From CBFDBF01 sp050293315 (lineage in GTDB: Bacteria > Pseudomonadota > Gammaproteobacteria > Chromatiales > Chromatiaceae): a stretch of 64,000 bases of DNA. The stretch is taken from the NCBI GenBank assembly GCA_050293315.1, contig JBNKMS010000031.1, positions 124,001 through 188,000 of the forward strand, in the 5' to 3' direction. Below, in pieces: positions 43,040-50,477 of the stretch. The position numbers and the translations under genes are program-made. How positions within the stretch are numbered: the first letter of the stretch is position 1; each line of letters starts with the position of its first letter. The notes below the pieces were generated by a model, which saw only the letters and a list, made by a program, of their open reading frames with translations, was not told the DNA's origin and did no database searches.

Positions 43040-43437
43040 GTCTCTAAACTCAGTGATTCTTCATATTTCATTCCAGAATTACTAATTTCTTCCCAATGGG
43101 ATTTTGAGCCTACATACAGATGTAGCACAATTTCCAGGTTTTCACTATCCTCTAAAAGGCCTGCTGGTATCCAAATATACTCACTCTTTCTGAGTTTATT
43201 AGGTACAGGGCTGCCGCAAATAGAACAGAAGTGCGAGTTAAATCCGGTCCGATGTTTAAATCCGGTCACAATGTTTTGGCCGGCCTTCCATGAAAATTGA
43301 TTCGCATTAACTATTGTTGCCGTGTTCGATGCTGAACCGCTTTGTCTGCGACATTCAGAACAGTGGCATTGATAAAGGTTTGGGACTGTGCCAGTGATCT
43401 CGAATTTAACACCGCCGCATAAACATTTTCCGAGCAT
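43006..43437 (-). CDS. Cassette gene: GFA-family zinc protein (first copy)
   Basis: 143 residues. Cysteines CLCGGV, CHCSECR and CSICGSPVPNKL mark the GFA/CENP-V zinc fold, same arrangement as the neighbouring cassette gene, but the two are clearly diverged. Its stop codon at 43006 lies inside attC B8, so the last ~11 residues are encoded by attC sequence. Function unknown. Confidence 0.85.
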   Translation of the reverse strand: MLGKCLCGGVKFEITGTVPNLYQCHCSECRRQSGSASNTATIVNANQFSWKAGQNIVTGFKHRTGFNSHFCSICGSPVPNKLRKSEYIWIPAGLLEDSENLEIVLHLYVGSKSHWEEISNSGMKYEESLSLETLNKTLQLQNR

Positions 43438-43451
43438 GTGAGTTCCTTCAG

Positions 43452-43539
43452 TCTTAGCGTTAACGGTAATGGGGCTAGGCGGAGCCTGGATCCTGCGCAG
43501 GGCCGTAGGCCCGGAGTGAACTTGACCGAATTGCTATAC
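43452..43539 (-). other. attC site B7
   Basis: Minus-strand cores GTATAGC (43539) and GCTAAGA (43458), each with one change from consensus. 34 nt inside are identical to site A4 of array A. Confidence 0.8.
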
Positions 43540-43542
43540 GAA

Positions 43543-43971
43543 TTATAAATGTGAGTTTGCATACAAATATACAATACCATTTGCAACAAAAGACCCATAG
43601 GATCTAAAGTAACCTTCTTTATCTTTTATTGGGATAAAGCCAGAAGACATTACGCCTAATGTTATTATCTTGCCAGGCATTGCAATCTCTTTGAGTTTTG
43701 CAATTGCTTCTGCATGTTGTTCTTTGCTAAATGTTCTTTTGGTTGTAAAACATGCCATCCCTTGTGAGCAGCCGAACTTAATTAGTACATGTTTTATATA
43801 TGGGCTTACTTTTTCATCTGGCCCATAAGGGTTAGTTAATTGATAAAATGATAATTCATGACCACCGCTAGGCATTTCTTTAAAGTCGACAACTTTTAAT
43901 TCAAATTGACTGCCGCCTGCAAACGCTTGGACATATAATAAAAGCAGTATTATTGATAGTGCTTTTTTCAT
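43543..43971 (-). CDS. Cassette gene: exported hypothetical protein
   Basis: 142 residues. A signal peptide (MKKALSIILLLLYVQAFAGG) is followed by a beta-rich domain: FELKVVDFKEMPSGGHELSFYQLTNPYGPDEKVSPYIKHVLIKF and a Cys pair (CSQGMAC). Not a recognised family. AAAGATGAA at its start gives a weak ribosome site; the ATG is 11 bp from the attC B6 core. Confidence 0.65.
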   Translation of the reverse strand: MKKALSIILLLLYVQAFAGGSQFELKVVDFKEMPSGGHELSFYQLTNPYGPDEKVSPYIKHVLIKFGCSQGMACFTTKRTFSKEQHAEAIAKLKEIAMPGKIITLGVMSSGFIPIKDKEGYFRSYGSFVANGIVYLYANSHL

Positions 43972-43981
43972 CTTTCAATTC

Positions 43982-44041
43982 GTATAACGTTGCCATAAGA
44001 CGCGCGAGGTACGAGTGTCGGATTTGATGGCCTTGTTAAGC
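43982..44041 (-). other. attC site B6
   Basis: Minus-strand cores GCTTAAC (44041) and GTTATAC (43988), 60 bp, with TCCGACACTCG / CGAGTGTCGGA-like arms. Confidence 0.85.
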
Positions 44042-44440
44042 GTTGCCATACCAAAATTCTTTACCTTTATATTGTGGGTTTTCAGTTACAAACTCTGCTG
44101 ACTCATTCTGTGTTTTAGCCAACCAAGAATTGAAGTTAGAGTACTTGCCCAGAATTACCCCTTTCCAAGGATTAGCCTCCCAAACCTCACAGCAATTTAT
44201 TGCGTTGAAATACGCCAGCTTATCTTGATGTTCAGCCTGAGCAAATGGTATTAACTTAATTCCAAATATATTTCCAGATTCTTCTAGTGCCCACATTTCT
44301 TCTGCGGCAAACACCCATGGCGGCAAGCCACTTAAAGCGCCACTCTTAACTTCCTGGTGATTGACGAACCTTACAAATTCTTCAGGATATTCAAACCCAT
44401 TAGGAAGTTCTTCTTTTTCGATCGTAGTTTTCACCAGCAA
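44036..44440 (-). CDS. Cassette gene: soluble hypothetical protein
   Basis: ~134 residues. YPEEFVRFVNHQE, GNIFGIKLIPFAQAEHQDKLAYFN and WEANPWKGVILGKYSNFNSWL are loosely like SMI1/KNR4 (SUKH) immunity-type folds, but the match is by feel, so I leave the family open. The start is TTG (44440) after AGGAAACT, or GTG at 44434; no ATG precedes the conserved part. The stop overlaps attC B6. Confidence 0.55.
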   Translation of the reverse strand: MLVKTTIEKEELPNGFEYPEEFVRFVNHQEVKSGALSGLPPWVFAAEEMWALEESGNIFGIKLIPFAQAEHQDKLAYFNAINCCEVWEANPWKGVILGKYSNFNSWLAKTQNESAEFVTENPQYKGKEFWYGNA

Positions 44441-44452
44441 TAGTTTCCTGAC

Positions 44453-44524
44453 GCTTAACGTTGCCAGCAGGGGCAGACAAAGCGCGCAGCGATTTGGATG
44501 TCCCTCTGGCTGGCCTTGTTAACC
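44453..44524 (-). other. attC site B5
   Basis: Minus-strand cores GGTTAAC (44524) and GTTAAGC (44459); arms GGCCAGCCAGAGGGACA and TGCCCCTGCTGGCAA pair with bulges. Confidence 0.88.
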
Positions 44525-44878
44525 TTGCTCACTAATAACTTTAAATTCACCACCTTCACATACCCGAACTATTGTGCTGCAAACAATCCTGCCATGCAGA
44601 TCATAATGCTTTGAATCATTTGGAACGTAGCCGATACTTTTCAAAAAGTAACGCACACCTGTCTCTTTGTACGCGAGCAACGCACCCTCTATCGCTGATT
44701 TCTTTATTTCTTCAGGATCGACACCTTCACTAAGCCCATATTTGATGGGCTTTAAGGAATACATCTCAATTTCGGGTGGTTTTTCTTTTGATAACTCAAA
44801 CTCTAAATATGCATCCATACCTGCACCGCATTGTAGAGCCCCTACGTATTTATGTCCTTTTCTTGCAAACAACGGCAT
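44519..44878 (-). CDS. Cassette gene: soluble hypothetical protein
   Basis: 119 residues, no membrane segment. KYVGALQCGAGMDAYLEFEL, a Lys/Glu-rich middle (DPEEIKKSAIEGALLAYKET), and a C-terminal HYDLHGRIVCSTIVRVCEGG. Three cysteines are present but not in a CxxC pattern. No family recognised. It follows attC B4 by about 15 bp. Confidence 0.6.
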   Translation of the reverse strand: MPLFARKGHKYVGALQCGAGMDAYLEFELSKEKPPEIEMYSLKPIKYGLSEGVDPEEIKKSAIEGALLAYKETGVRYFLKSIGYVPNDSKHYDLHGRIVCSTIVRVCEGGEFKVISEQG

Positions 44879-44892
44879 AGTCTTCTTTTTAA

Positions 44893-44955
44893 GGTTAACG
44901 TTTGAGCACAGGGGCGCGAGTGAAACGAGCGTCCCTATGGTGCGACTTGTTATAA
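44893..44955 (-). other. attC site B4
   Basis: Minus-strand cores TTATAAC (44955) and GTTAACC (44899); arms CATAGGGACGCTCG and CGCGCCCCTGTG. The whole site is translated as the C-terminus of the gene upstream. Confidence 0.85.
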
Positions 44956-45590
44956 CTTTTTACATATAAATAGGACCAGCGCAATATAAGGATTATGGAA
45001 GTGATAGGTAATAAAGCCCACATTATGATATTAAACATCCATATATAGCCTGTTAGTTTTGATTGTGTTGTTTTAGCACCAAATGCACCGGGTGTAAGAA
45101 TTAAACGAGGGTTGTATTTAGATAGCTCGCTTAAATCAGTTTTAAATTTAGTGCTTAAAATCATATTACCTTTAGGTAATGATACTTCTCCAATAAGTTT
45201 AGATATATTATTTTTTGAATATCCAGCTCCTCTTGTTAGATGTGAGCCAGTACCTGACAACTCTATGTGACTCGATCTAATATTCCATGCGATAGCATAC
45301 TTTTTGAATTTCCCAGTAGGTTCTCCGCTTTTTATATTAAAACCTCCGTCACCAATTATGTCTCTAATCTCATTAAATGACTTGTTGTCTACTTTATGTA
45401 ATAACAATTGGAGAGAATAATTCCCAGGATATTTAATATTAAATTCCTTTGTAGCATTAGAATTAAGTTTTGTACTGATAGGAATATTCAGTGGAAATTT
45501 AACAACATCTTTAACTAATTCTTGAGACGCAAAAAAAGCTAACACCATGATTGTGATTAGTATCAAGCTTATTTTAAGTTCCTTGGACAT
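44895..45590 (-). CDS. Cassette gene: membrane protein whose tail is attC-encoded
   Basis: 231 residues: an N-terminal helix (~7-24), a ~150-residue extracytoplasmic region (NATKEFNIKYPGNYSLQLLLHKVD) that looks beta-rich, and a second helix (~186-207). No family recognised. The last ~20 residues (NKSHHRDARFTRAPVLKR) are translated from attC B4, and the stop codon lies in its final core. Confidence 0.65.
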   Translation of the reverse strand: MSKELKISLILITIMVLAFFASQELVKDVVKFPLNIPISTKLNSNATKEFNIKYPGNYSLQLLLHKVDNKSFNEIRDIIGDGGFNIKSGEPTGKFKKYAIAWNIRSSHIELSGTGSHLTRGAGYSKNNISKLIGEVSLPKGNMILSTKFKTDLSELSKYNPRLILTPGAFGAKTTQSKLTGYIWMFNIIMWALLPITSIILILRWSYLYVKSYNKSHHRDARFTRAPVLKR

Positions 45591-45597
45591 AATTTAG

Positions 45598-45681
45598 TTA
45601 TAACGTTTTACATAAGGGGCGCGCAGCGAAGCGGAGCGTCCCAGTGAGCGATAGCGAACGATCTTGATGTGGTTGTTAGGT
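45598..45681 (-). other. attC site B3
   Basis: Minus-strand cores ACCTAAC (45681) and GTTATAA (45604); 84 bp with arms around CGCTCACTGGGACGC and GCGCGCCCCTTATG. Confidence 0.85.
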
Positions 45682-46050
45682 GTTTTCTTCATTGCTATTT
45701 GTCTCGAGAATTACTGGCAGCTTATGTAAAAACATTAAATAACCGATTACGACAAAACCTATTACTGCACTAAGAAGTATGTAATCAAGGCTCTCGTTCA
45801 TGCGTGTGATATTGTGTGACAATAGGCTGATTTTTTCATCAGGCTTTTCTAGTAAATCATTTCCTATAGATCTGATGCTGCTATATAGGGCACCAAGGTT
45901 GTACGACAGGATGATAATGACTGGCACGAATGAAACAGGAATTAGTAGAGTGTATATTTTTTTGTAGCCAACAGGGTGCTTATAGGCAATGAACGTCAGC
46001 CCAGAAACTAGTGCAACGACAAGAGAATATATTAGTGTTTCCAAATTCAT
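45676..46050 (-). CDS. Cassette gene: polytopic membrane protein
   Basis: 124 residues, three or four hydrophobic segments (~5-23, ~34-54, ~90-110). The middle (DLLEKPDEKISLLSHNITRMNES) is soluble. No family recognised. The ATG is 9 bp after the insertion core of attC B2 and no strong ribosome site is visible. Confidence 0.6.
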   Translation of the reverse strand: MNLETLIYSLVVALVSGLTFIAYKHPVGYKKIYTLLIPVSFVPVIIILSYNLGALYSSIRSIGNDLLEKPDEKISLLSHNITRMNESLDYILLSAVIGFVVIGYLMFLHKLPVILETNSNEENT

Positions 46051-46058
46051 GATTTTAC

Positions 46059-46124
46059 ACCTAACGTAATAGCTAAGGGGCGGCTGGCGAAGCCAGGCGT
46101 CCCTACTTGAGCGACTTGTTAGGC
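46059..46124 (-). other. attC site B2
   Basis: Minus-strand cores GCCTAAC (46124) and GTTAGGT (46065); arms CAAGTAGGGACGCC / GGCGGCTGGCG-like, 66 bp, typical. Confidence 0.9.
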
Positions 46125-46130
46125 GAAGTT

Positions 46131-46859
46131 CTACTGTGAAGCTCCACCTTTGTTTTTAGATAAAAAGTCTATATAGCTTTCAATGAAGTCGCGTCTTAAT
46201 TTTAAAAATTCATCTATTGTGCTGAATTCCGCTTTATTTTGCCTCAGAAGATAAGCCGTAACTATTATTTCTTTATCAGGCACAAAGATATGAATCTGGC
46301 TAATTGTATTGCCGGTAAGACCAATAACATTTTCGGTATAAGAAATATATTCATAATTATTATACGAGGCTTCTTCTAATTCAATGTAGTCCTTACCTTT
46401 AGCCTTGAAGGGTGCCATTTTTTCTTTTAGTTCTGGATTTTTCTTTAGATAGTTATAAACACGTTCCCTTTTGCGGTTGTATTCGTGTTTTATGGCATCT
46501 ATTACAGTATGTTTATCGCTTTGATAGGAGCTTTTTGAGCTTCTTTCGATTTTTGTATTGGAAAAATAGTGTGTTCCTGGATAGGCATACATTGCTCTAT
46601 AGCCTTCCTCTACAGTTACTTTTGCTTTTTTAATTGGTTCTTTACTATCGTTACTGTAATAGTCTATAAAGCGCCAAGGGGCGCACCCTTCACAGCGTTT
46701 TTTTACTTCAACAAGTTTTAAATTCCCCCTAAGCTCCGTAGGAATGGACTTTTGAAATATCTTAGGCAAATCTGCCGTGGATGCTGTTTTCGCATGCACG
46801 TTACAGGTAGTAACGAACATTATGAATGCGGCAAGTATTGTTAAATTTCTGTATTTCAT
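46131..46859 (-). CDS. Cassette gene: exported hypothetical protein
   Basis: 242 residues. A signal peptide (MKYRNLTILAAFIMFVTTCNVHA) and a mature part with CEGCAPWRF, long Lys/Glu-rich helices (HEYNRKRERVYNYLKKNPELKEKM) and IHIFVPDKEIIVTAYLL near the end. The CxxC pair could bind metal or form a disulfide. No family recognised. Largest gene of the array. Confidence 0.65.
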   Translation of the reverse strand: MKYRNLTILAAFIMFVTTCNVHAKTASTADLPKIFQKSIPTELRGNLKLVEVKKRCEGCAPWRFIDYYSNDSKEPIKKAKVTVEEGYRAMYAYPGTHYFSNTKIERSSKSSYQSDKHTVIDAIKHEYNRKRERVYNYLKKNPELKEKMAPFKAKGKDYIELEEASYNNYEYISYTENVIGLTGNTISQIHIFVPDKEIIVTAYLLRQNKAEFSTIDEFLKLRRDFIESYIDFLSKNKGGASQ

Positions 46860-46865
46860 TTGTTC

Positions 46866-46937
46866 GCCTAACGCCCAGCTAAAGGGCGCAAATGGAGCGT
46901 AGCGGAATTTGCGTCCATTTTGAGCGCCGTGTTATGT
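46866..46937 (-). other. attC site B1
   Basis: Minus-strand cores ACATAAC (46937) and GTTAGGC (46872). TGGACGCAAATTCCGCT onward is nearly the same as in site A3 of array A (one mismatch over ~33 nt). Confidence 0.9.
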
Positions 46938-46939
46938 GT

Positions 46940-47353
46940 TTATTTGGTTTTAGTTTTGATGTAGGCATAGTCAGAGTTGGAAGCACCCTTGAACAAAGAG
47001 ACCTCCATTAAGCCCTGTATGGAATTCCAGCGCAGCGTGAAATTGTTTTTAAATGCTGGATTAGCTTCTTTTAAACCGAGTGCGGCTAGCGCCGACTTTG
47101 AGAATGGAACTGAATCAATTCCTTCAATAGTTATCCAATCGGCTTTGCCGTGTATAAATACAATTTCTGTTTCGCCTTTTATGTACTGGCACTTGTTGCC
47201 ATATTTACTTTTGCCACAGGACTTAGGGGCACCAAGATAGCTTGCAACTTCACTTTCTGATTTTCCTGCAATTTTCAAAACATCTACTATTGGCTCAGCA
47301 TAAGCTGCGGTTGCTGCAAATGTTGCAATGGCAATAAATATAAATTTCCTCAT
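46940..47353 (-). CDS. Cassette gene: exported hypothetical protein (first in array B)
   Basis: 137 residues from the ATG at 47353, which AAGGAGAGAAAC precedes; the in-frame start at 47374 is in the insertion core. A signal peptide (MRKFIFIAIATFAATAAYA) and a domain with SEVASYLGAPKSCGKSKYGNKCQYIKGETEIVFIHGKADWITIEG, then FTLRWNSIQGLMEVSLF. It has the look of small exported BLIP-like/SmpA-fold proteins, not confirmed. Best ribosome site of the array, consistent with its place next to the leader. Confidence 0.65.
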   Translation of the reverse strand: MRKFIFIAIATFAATAAYAEPIVDVLKIAGKSESEVASYLGAPKSCGKSKYGNKCQYIKGETEIVFIHGKADWITIEGIDSVPFSKSALAALGLKEANPAFKNNFTLRWNSIQGLMEVSLFKGASNSDYAYIKTKTK

Positions 47354-47370
47354 GTTTCTCTCCTTTTTAC

Positions 47371-47431
47371 ACATAACAGTTAATTATATGACACGCACTG
47401 ATATCGAGTTATACGACATGCGCGAATATTG
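47371..47431 (-). promoter_or_regulatory. attI-like leader at the head of cassette array B
   Basis: On the minus strand 61 bp with two 25-bp units (CAATATTCGCGC... and CGATATCAGTGC...) each ending in TATAAC/TATAATT, then AACTGTTATGT, the core at 47371-47377. By hand count 43 of 61 positions match the array A leader without a gap. TATAAT could be the -10 of a cassette promoter. Confidence 0.65.
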
Positions 47432-47714
47432 TAATATACAGCATAAGGTTCTATTAATGTTCTAATGTGGCCCGTTCTGACAAATTTGGAATGCCCATTT
47501 AAGGCAGGGATGACGTGAGTGTAGCAGTAGCATCCTGCCGCAGGCTGTTTCCTATTACCTTGCAGACTATCAGAGATTATATGTATTAGAAATACGCAAC
47601 CATCGTTGCGTCTGAGGCAGAGGTTGAGATTGGTGTTATAAGCTATTGATTAATAGCATGCACCATGCCGCCAGGGTGTGGCGGCACTCTATCTCTTGGG
47701 GGATTATGGTCGCT
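47432..47714. other. Gene-free stretch upstream of array B
   Basis: About 280 bp with no open frame, no integrase fragment and no REP-like hairpin. GCATGCACCATGCCGCC...GGTGTGGCGGC near 47657-47684 is a mild palindrome that might end the epimerase transcript. Confidence 0.3.
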
Positions 47715-48722
47715 TCAGACCTGGTAGTACTCCAGATACCACTCGACAAACCTTTTGATGCCGTCCTCAACCGAGGTGGCCGGCTTGTAGTCCACGTCAC
47801 GTATTAGGTCATCGACGTCGGCGTAGGTATCAGGCACATCGCCAGGCTGCAGTGGTAGCAGGTTTTGCTCCGCCTTCTTCCCCAGGCACTCTTCCAGTAC
47901 CTCGATATAGTGGCGCAGCTCAACCGGCTGGTTGTTGCCTATATTGTAGAGTCGGTAAGGTGCCTGGCTGGTGGCGGAGTCGGGTGCATCGCCGCTCCAG
48001 GCGGGATTCGGTTCAGCCACGTTATCGAGGGTGCGGATTACCCCCTCGACGATATCATCTATATAGGTGAAGTCGCGCCGATGGTTGCCGTAGTTGAATA
48101 CGTCAATCGGCTCGCCCGCAAGGATCTTGCGGGTAAAGAGAAACAGCGCCATGTCAGGGCGGCCCCACGGACCGTAGACGGTGAAGAAGCGTAATCCGGT
48201 AGTGGGTAGGTTGTAGAGATGGCTGTAGGTATGGGCCATCAGCTCATTCGCCTTCTTGCTGGCGGCGTAGAGGCTTAGCGGGTGGTCCACATTGTGGTGG
48301 ACTGAAAAGGGCATATTGGTATTGGCCCCATAGACCGAGCTGCTGGAGGCGTATACCAGATGCTCCACTTTATTGTGACGGCACCCCTCAAGAATATTGC
48401 CGAAGCCGACCAGATTGGTGTCAATATACGACATCGGGTTCTCTAAGGAATAACGCACTCCCGCCTGCGCGGCCAGGTTGACCACCCGATCCGGACGATG
48501 GGTGCTGAATGCATCCGCTATCGCCTCACGATCTTCCAGGTTGATTCGCAGATCAGTAAAGTTTGGGTGTGGAGTGGTGCGGGCAAGACGCGCCTTCTTT
48601 AGGTTTACATCGTAGTAGTCGTTGAGTGAGTCGATGCCTATAACTTCATCCCCTCTCTCCAGCAGACGTAGGGAGAGCGCAGAACCGATAAATCCAGCGC
48701 TGCCGGTAACCAATACTTTCAT
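47715..48722 (-). CDS. UDP-glucuronate 4-epimerase-like sugar epimerase
   Basis: 335 residues, short-chain dehydrogenase fold. Nucleotide-binding VLVTGSAGFIGSALSLRLLERGDEV, the NAAQAGVRYSLENPMSY and YASSSSVYGANTNMPFS segments, catalytic YAASKKANE (YxxxK), FFTVYGPWGRPDMALFLF and FTYIDDIVEGV. These are hallmarks of UDP-glucuronate 4-epimerases (CapI/LspL type), which make UDP-galacturonate for capsule or LPS. The second ATG (48722) has GGAGCTATG spacing. Together with the dehydrogenase upstream it forms a UDP-sugar acid pathway. Confidence 0.9.
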   Translation of the reverse strand: MKVLVTGSAGFIGSALSLRLLERGDEVIGIDSLNDYYDVNLKKARLARTTPHPNFTDLRINLEDREAIADAFSTHRPDRVVNLAAQAGVRYSLENPMSYIDTNLVGFGNILEGCRHNKVEHLVYASSSSVYGANTNMPFSVHHNVDHPLSLYAASKKANELMAHTYSHLYNLPTTGLRFFTVYGPWGRPDMALFLFTRKILAGEPIDVFNYGNHRRDFTYIDDIVEGVIRTLDNVAEPNPAWSGDAPDSATSQAPYRLYNIGNNQPVELRHYIEVLEECLGKKAEQNLLPLQPGDVPDTYADVDDLIRDVDYKPATSVEDGIKRFVEWYLEYYQV

Positions 48723-48740
48723 CATAGCTCCTGGTTGTAT

Positions 48741-50027
48741 TTACAGACTGCCGTCCACCATGTCTGAAGGCAGCATATGCTTTATGTCATAAAAGACTGA
48801 TTTCTTTTTGCCCAGTTGTCGTAGCTGTTCCGCCCCCATCTCGCGGAACTGGTCGTGGGCCACGGCCAGGATAACCGCGTCGTAGCTTGCGTTGTTCAGC
48901 TTCTCAATCGGCTCGACGCCAAGTTCGGCCTTCGCCTCAGCCGCATCAACCCAGGGGTCATACAGCTCTACTGTAGCGCCGTAGCTCTGTAGCTCTTCTA
49001 CCATGTCGATCACCCTGGTGTTACGGATGTCCGGGCAGTTCTCCTTGAAGGTGAGCCCTAAGATTAGCACCCGACTGTTAGCCACCGGGATCTCTCGCTG
49101 GATCATCAGTTTTATTACTGCTCCAACTACATACCTACCCATGCTGTCATTGATGCGGCGACCTGCCAGGATTACCTCAGGCTGATAGCCTATCGACTGC
49201 GCCTTGTGGGTAAGGTAGTAGGGGTCTACTCCGATGCAGTGGCCACCCACCAGTCCGGGGCGAAAGGGGAGAAAATTCCATTTACTGCCGGCGGCCTCCA
49301 GTACCTCCAGGGTATCTATCCCCAGGCGGTCGAAGATCAGCGCCAGCTCATTGATCAGCGCTATATTGACGTCGCGCTGGGTGTTCTCAATCACCTTGGC
49401 CGCCTCCGCCACCTTGATGCTGCTCGCCTTGTGGGTACCGGCGGTGATGATCCGGCGATAGAGCGCATCTATAAAATCTGCCACCTCCGGGGTGGAGCCG
49501 GATGTAACCTTCACGATGGTTGGCAGGCGATGCTCTCTATCCCCAGGGTTGATTCGCTCCGGGCTGTAACCGGCGTAAAAATCGTGGTTAAAGCGCAGGC
49601 CTGACAGCTCCTCAAGGATGGGCACACACACCTCCTCGGTAGCACCAGGATAGACGGTCGATTCGTAGATGACTATGTCGCCCTTTTTTAGTGCGGCACC
49701 AACCGTGCGACTGGCCGCCTGTAGAGGGGTGAGATCCGGCTGTTTGTGTTCGTCGATAGGGGTGGGGACGGTCACTATATAGACATTGCAGTCGGAGAGA
49801 TCTGCCGGATTACTGCTGAAACTAAGCTTGCTGGCCTGGGCCAGCTCATCCGCATCTGTCTCGTTGGTGGCGTCGTGTCCCCGTTCCAGCTCGGCAATGC
49901 GCTCTACACCTATGTCAAAACCGGTGGTGGGGAACTGTTTCCCAAACTCCACCGCCAGTGGCAGGCCGACATAGCCGAGGCCGATAATTCCAATGTGTAC
50001 TTTCTCTAGATCGCGCATAGTGTCCAT
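48741..50027 (-). CDS. UDP-N-acetylglucosamine 6-dehydrogenase-like protein (TviB/WbpA type)
   Basis: 428 residues. It oxidises a UDP-hexose C6 alcohol to the acid with NAD. The Rossmann start is IGIIGLGYVGLPLAVEFG, then VPTPIDEHKQPDLTPL, ESTVYPGATEEVCVP, GYSPERINPGDREHRL, catalytic KVIENTQRDVNIALINELALIF and the active cysteine in GLVGGHCIGVDPYYL. Sequence style fits the Vi antigen TviB group rather than UDP-glucose dehydrogenase. Start at 50027 or 50018. It lies 15 bp upstream of the epimerase and follows queF by 3 bp, suggesting one operon. Confidence 0.9.
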   Translation of the reverse strand: MDTMRDLEKVHIGIIGLGYVGLPLAVEFGKQFPTTGFDIGVERIAELERGHDATNETDADELAQASKLSFSSNPADLSDCNVYIVTVPTPIDEHKQPDLTPLQAASRTVGAALKKGDIVIYESTVYPGATEEVCVPILEELSGLRFNHDFYAGYSPERINPGDREHRLPTIVKVTSGSTPEVADFIDALYRRIITAGTHKASSIKVAEAAKVIENTQRDVNIALINELALIFDRLGIDTLEVLEAAGSKWNFLPFRPGLVGGHCIGVDPYYLTHKAQSIGYQPEVILAGRRINDSMGRYVVGAVIKLMIQREIPVANSRVLILGLTFKENCPDIRNTRVIDMVEELQSYGATVELYDPWVDAAEAKAELGVEPIEKLNNASYDAVILAVAHDQFREMGAEQLRQLGKKKSVFYDIKHMLPSDMVDGSL

Positions 50028-50030
50028 CTA

Positions 50031-50420
50031 TCAGGCAAGGTTGACTGGTGCGGCAGGCTGCCATCCATCAGCTCGGTGCTCGGTTACTATGGTGGTATAG
50101 ATACCGCCACGAACATTAAATTCTGCGGTCAACCGCATAAAACGCGGCTGCAGTGCTGCCACCAGGTCGCTAAGTATCTGGTTGGTTACCGCCTCGTGGA
50201 AGGCCCCCTCATCGCGGAATGACCAGACATAGAGTTTAAGCGACTTCAGCTCTACACAGAGCTGGTCAGCGACATATTCGATAGAGAGCTCGGCAAAGTC
50301 CGGCTGCCCGGTCTTGGGGCAGAGGCAGGTGAATTCAGGCACCTCGATGCGGATGGTGTAATCCCGTTCCGGATGCGGGTTGTCGAAGGTCTCAAGACTC
50401 CTTTGGGGCCGGGTCGGCAT
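50031..50420 (-). CDS. queF: NADPH-dependent 7-cyano-7-deazaguanine reductase
   Basis: 129 residues, the short unimodular QueF form. It reduces preQ0 to preQ1 for queuosine in tRNA. Active-site CLCPKTGQPDFAELSIEYVAD carries the nucleophilic cysteine; LKLYVWSFRDEGAFHEAVTN is the substrate-binding QueF motif region with the conserved Glu and His. It is followed by the TviB-like gene after 3 bp. No other queuosine gene is in the window. Confidence 0.95.
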   Translation of the reverse strand: MPTRPQRSLETFDNPHPERDYTIRIEVPEFTCLCPKTGQPDFAELSIEYVADQLCVELKSLKLYVWSFRDEGAFHEAVTNQILSDLVAALQPRFMRLTAEFNVRGGIYTTIVTEHRADGWQPAAPVNLA

Positions 50421-50477
50421 AGTGGTATCATTCCCTCTTATTTGTAATCAACTTACGATTATACGGACTAAATCTTC

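Larger units (their letters stand above)
40949..47377 (-). mobile_element. Integron-type gene cassette array B (no integrase)
   Basis: Eleven genes on the minus strand. Ten recognisable attC palindromes cover all junctions but one; the site between the pirin and the second GFA gene is too degenerate to call. Reading from the head at 47377: three genes for exported or membrane proteins, a membrane protein, two soluble proteins, an exported protein, two GFA-family proteins, a pirin, and a cation-efflux relative. The genes at the head (44-47 kb) are clearly AT-rich relative to the flanks. Confidence 0.88.

Noticed and set aside
47432..47714. An integrase remnant upstream of array B
   Set aside because: No frame of more than a few dozen codons and no tyrosine recombinase motif was seen in either strand.
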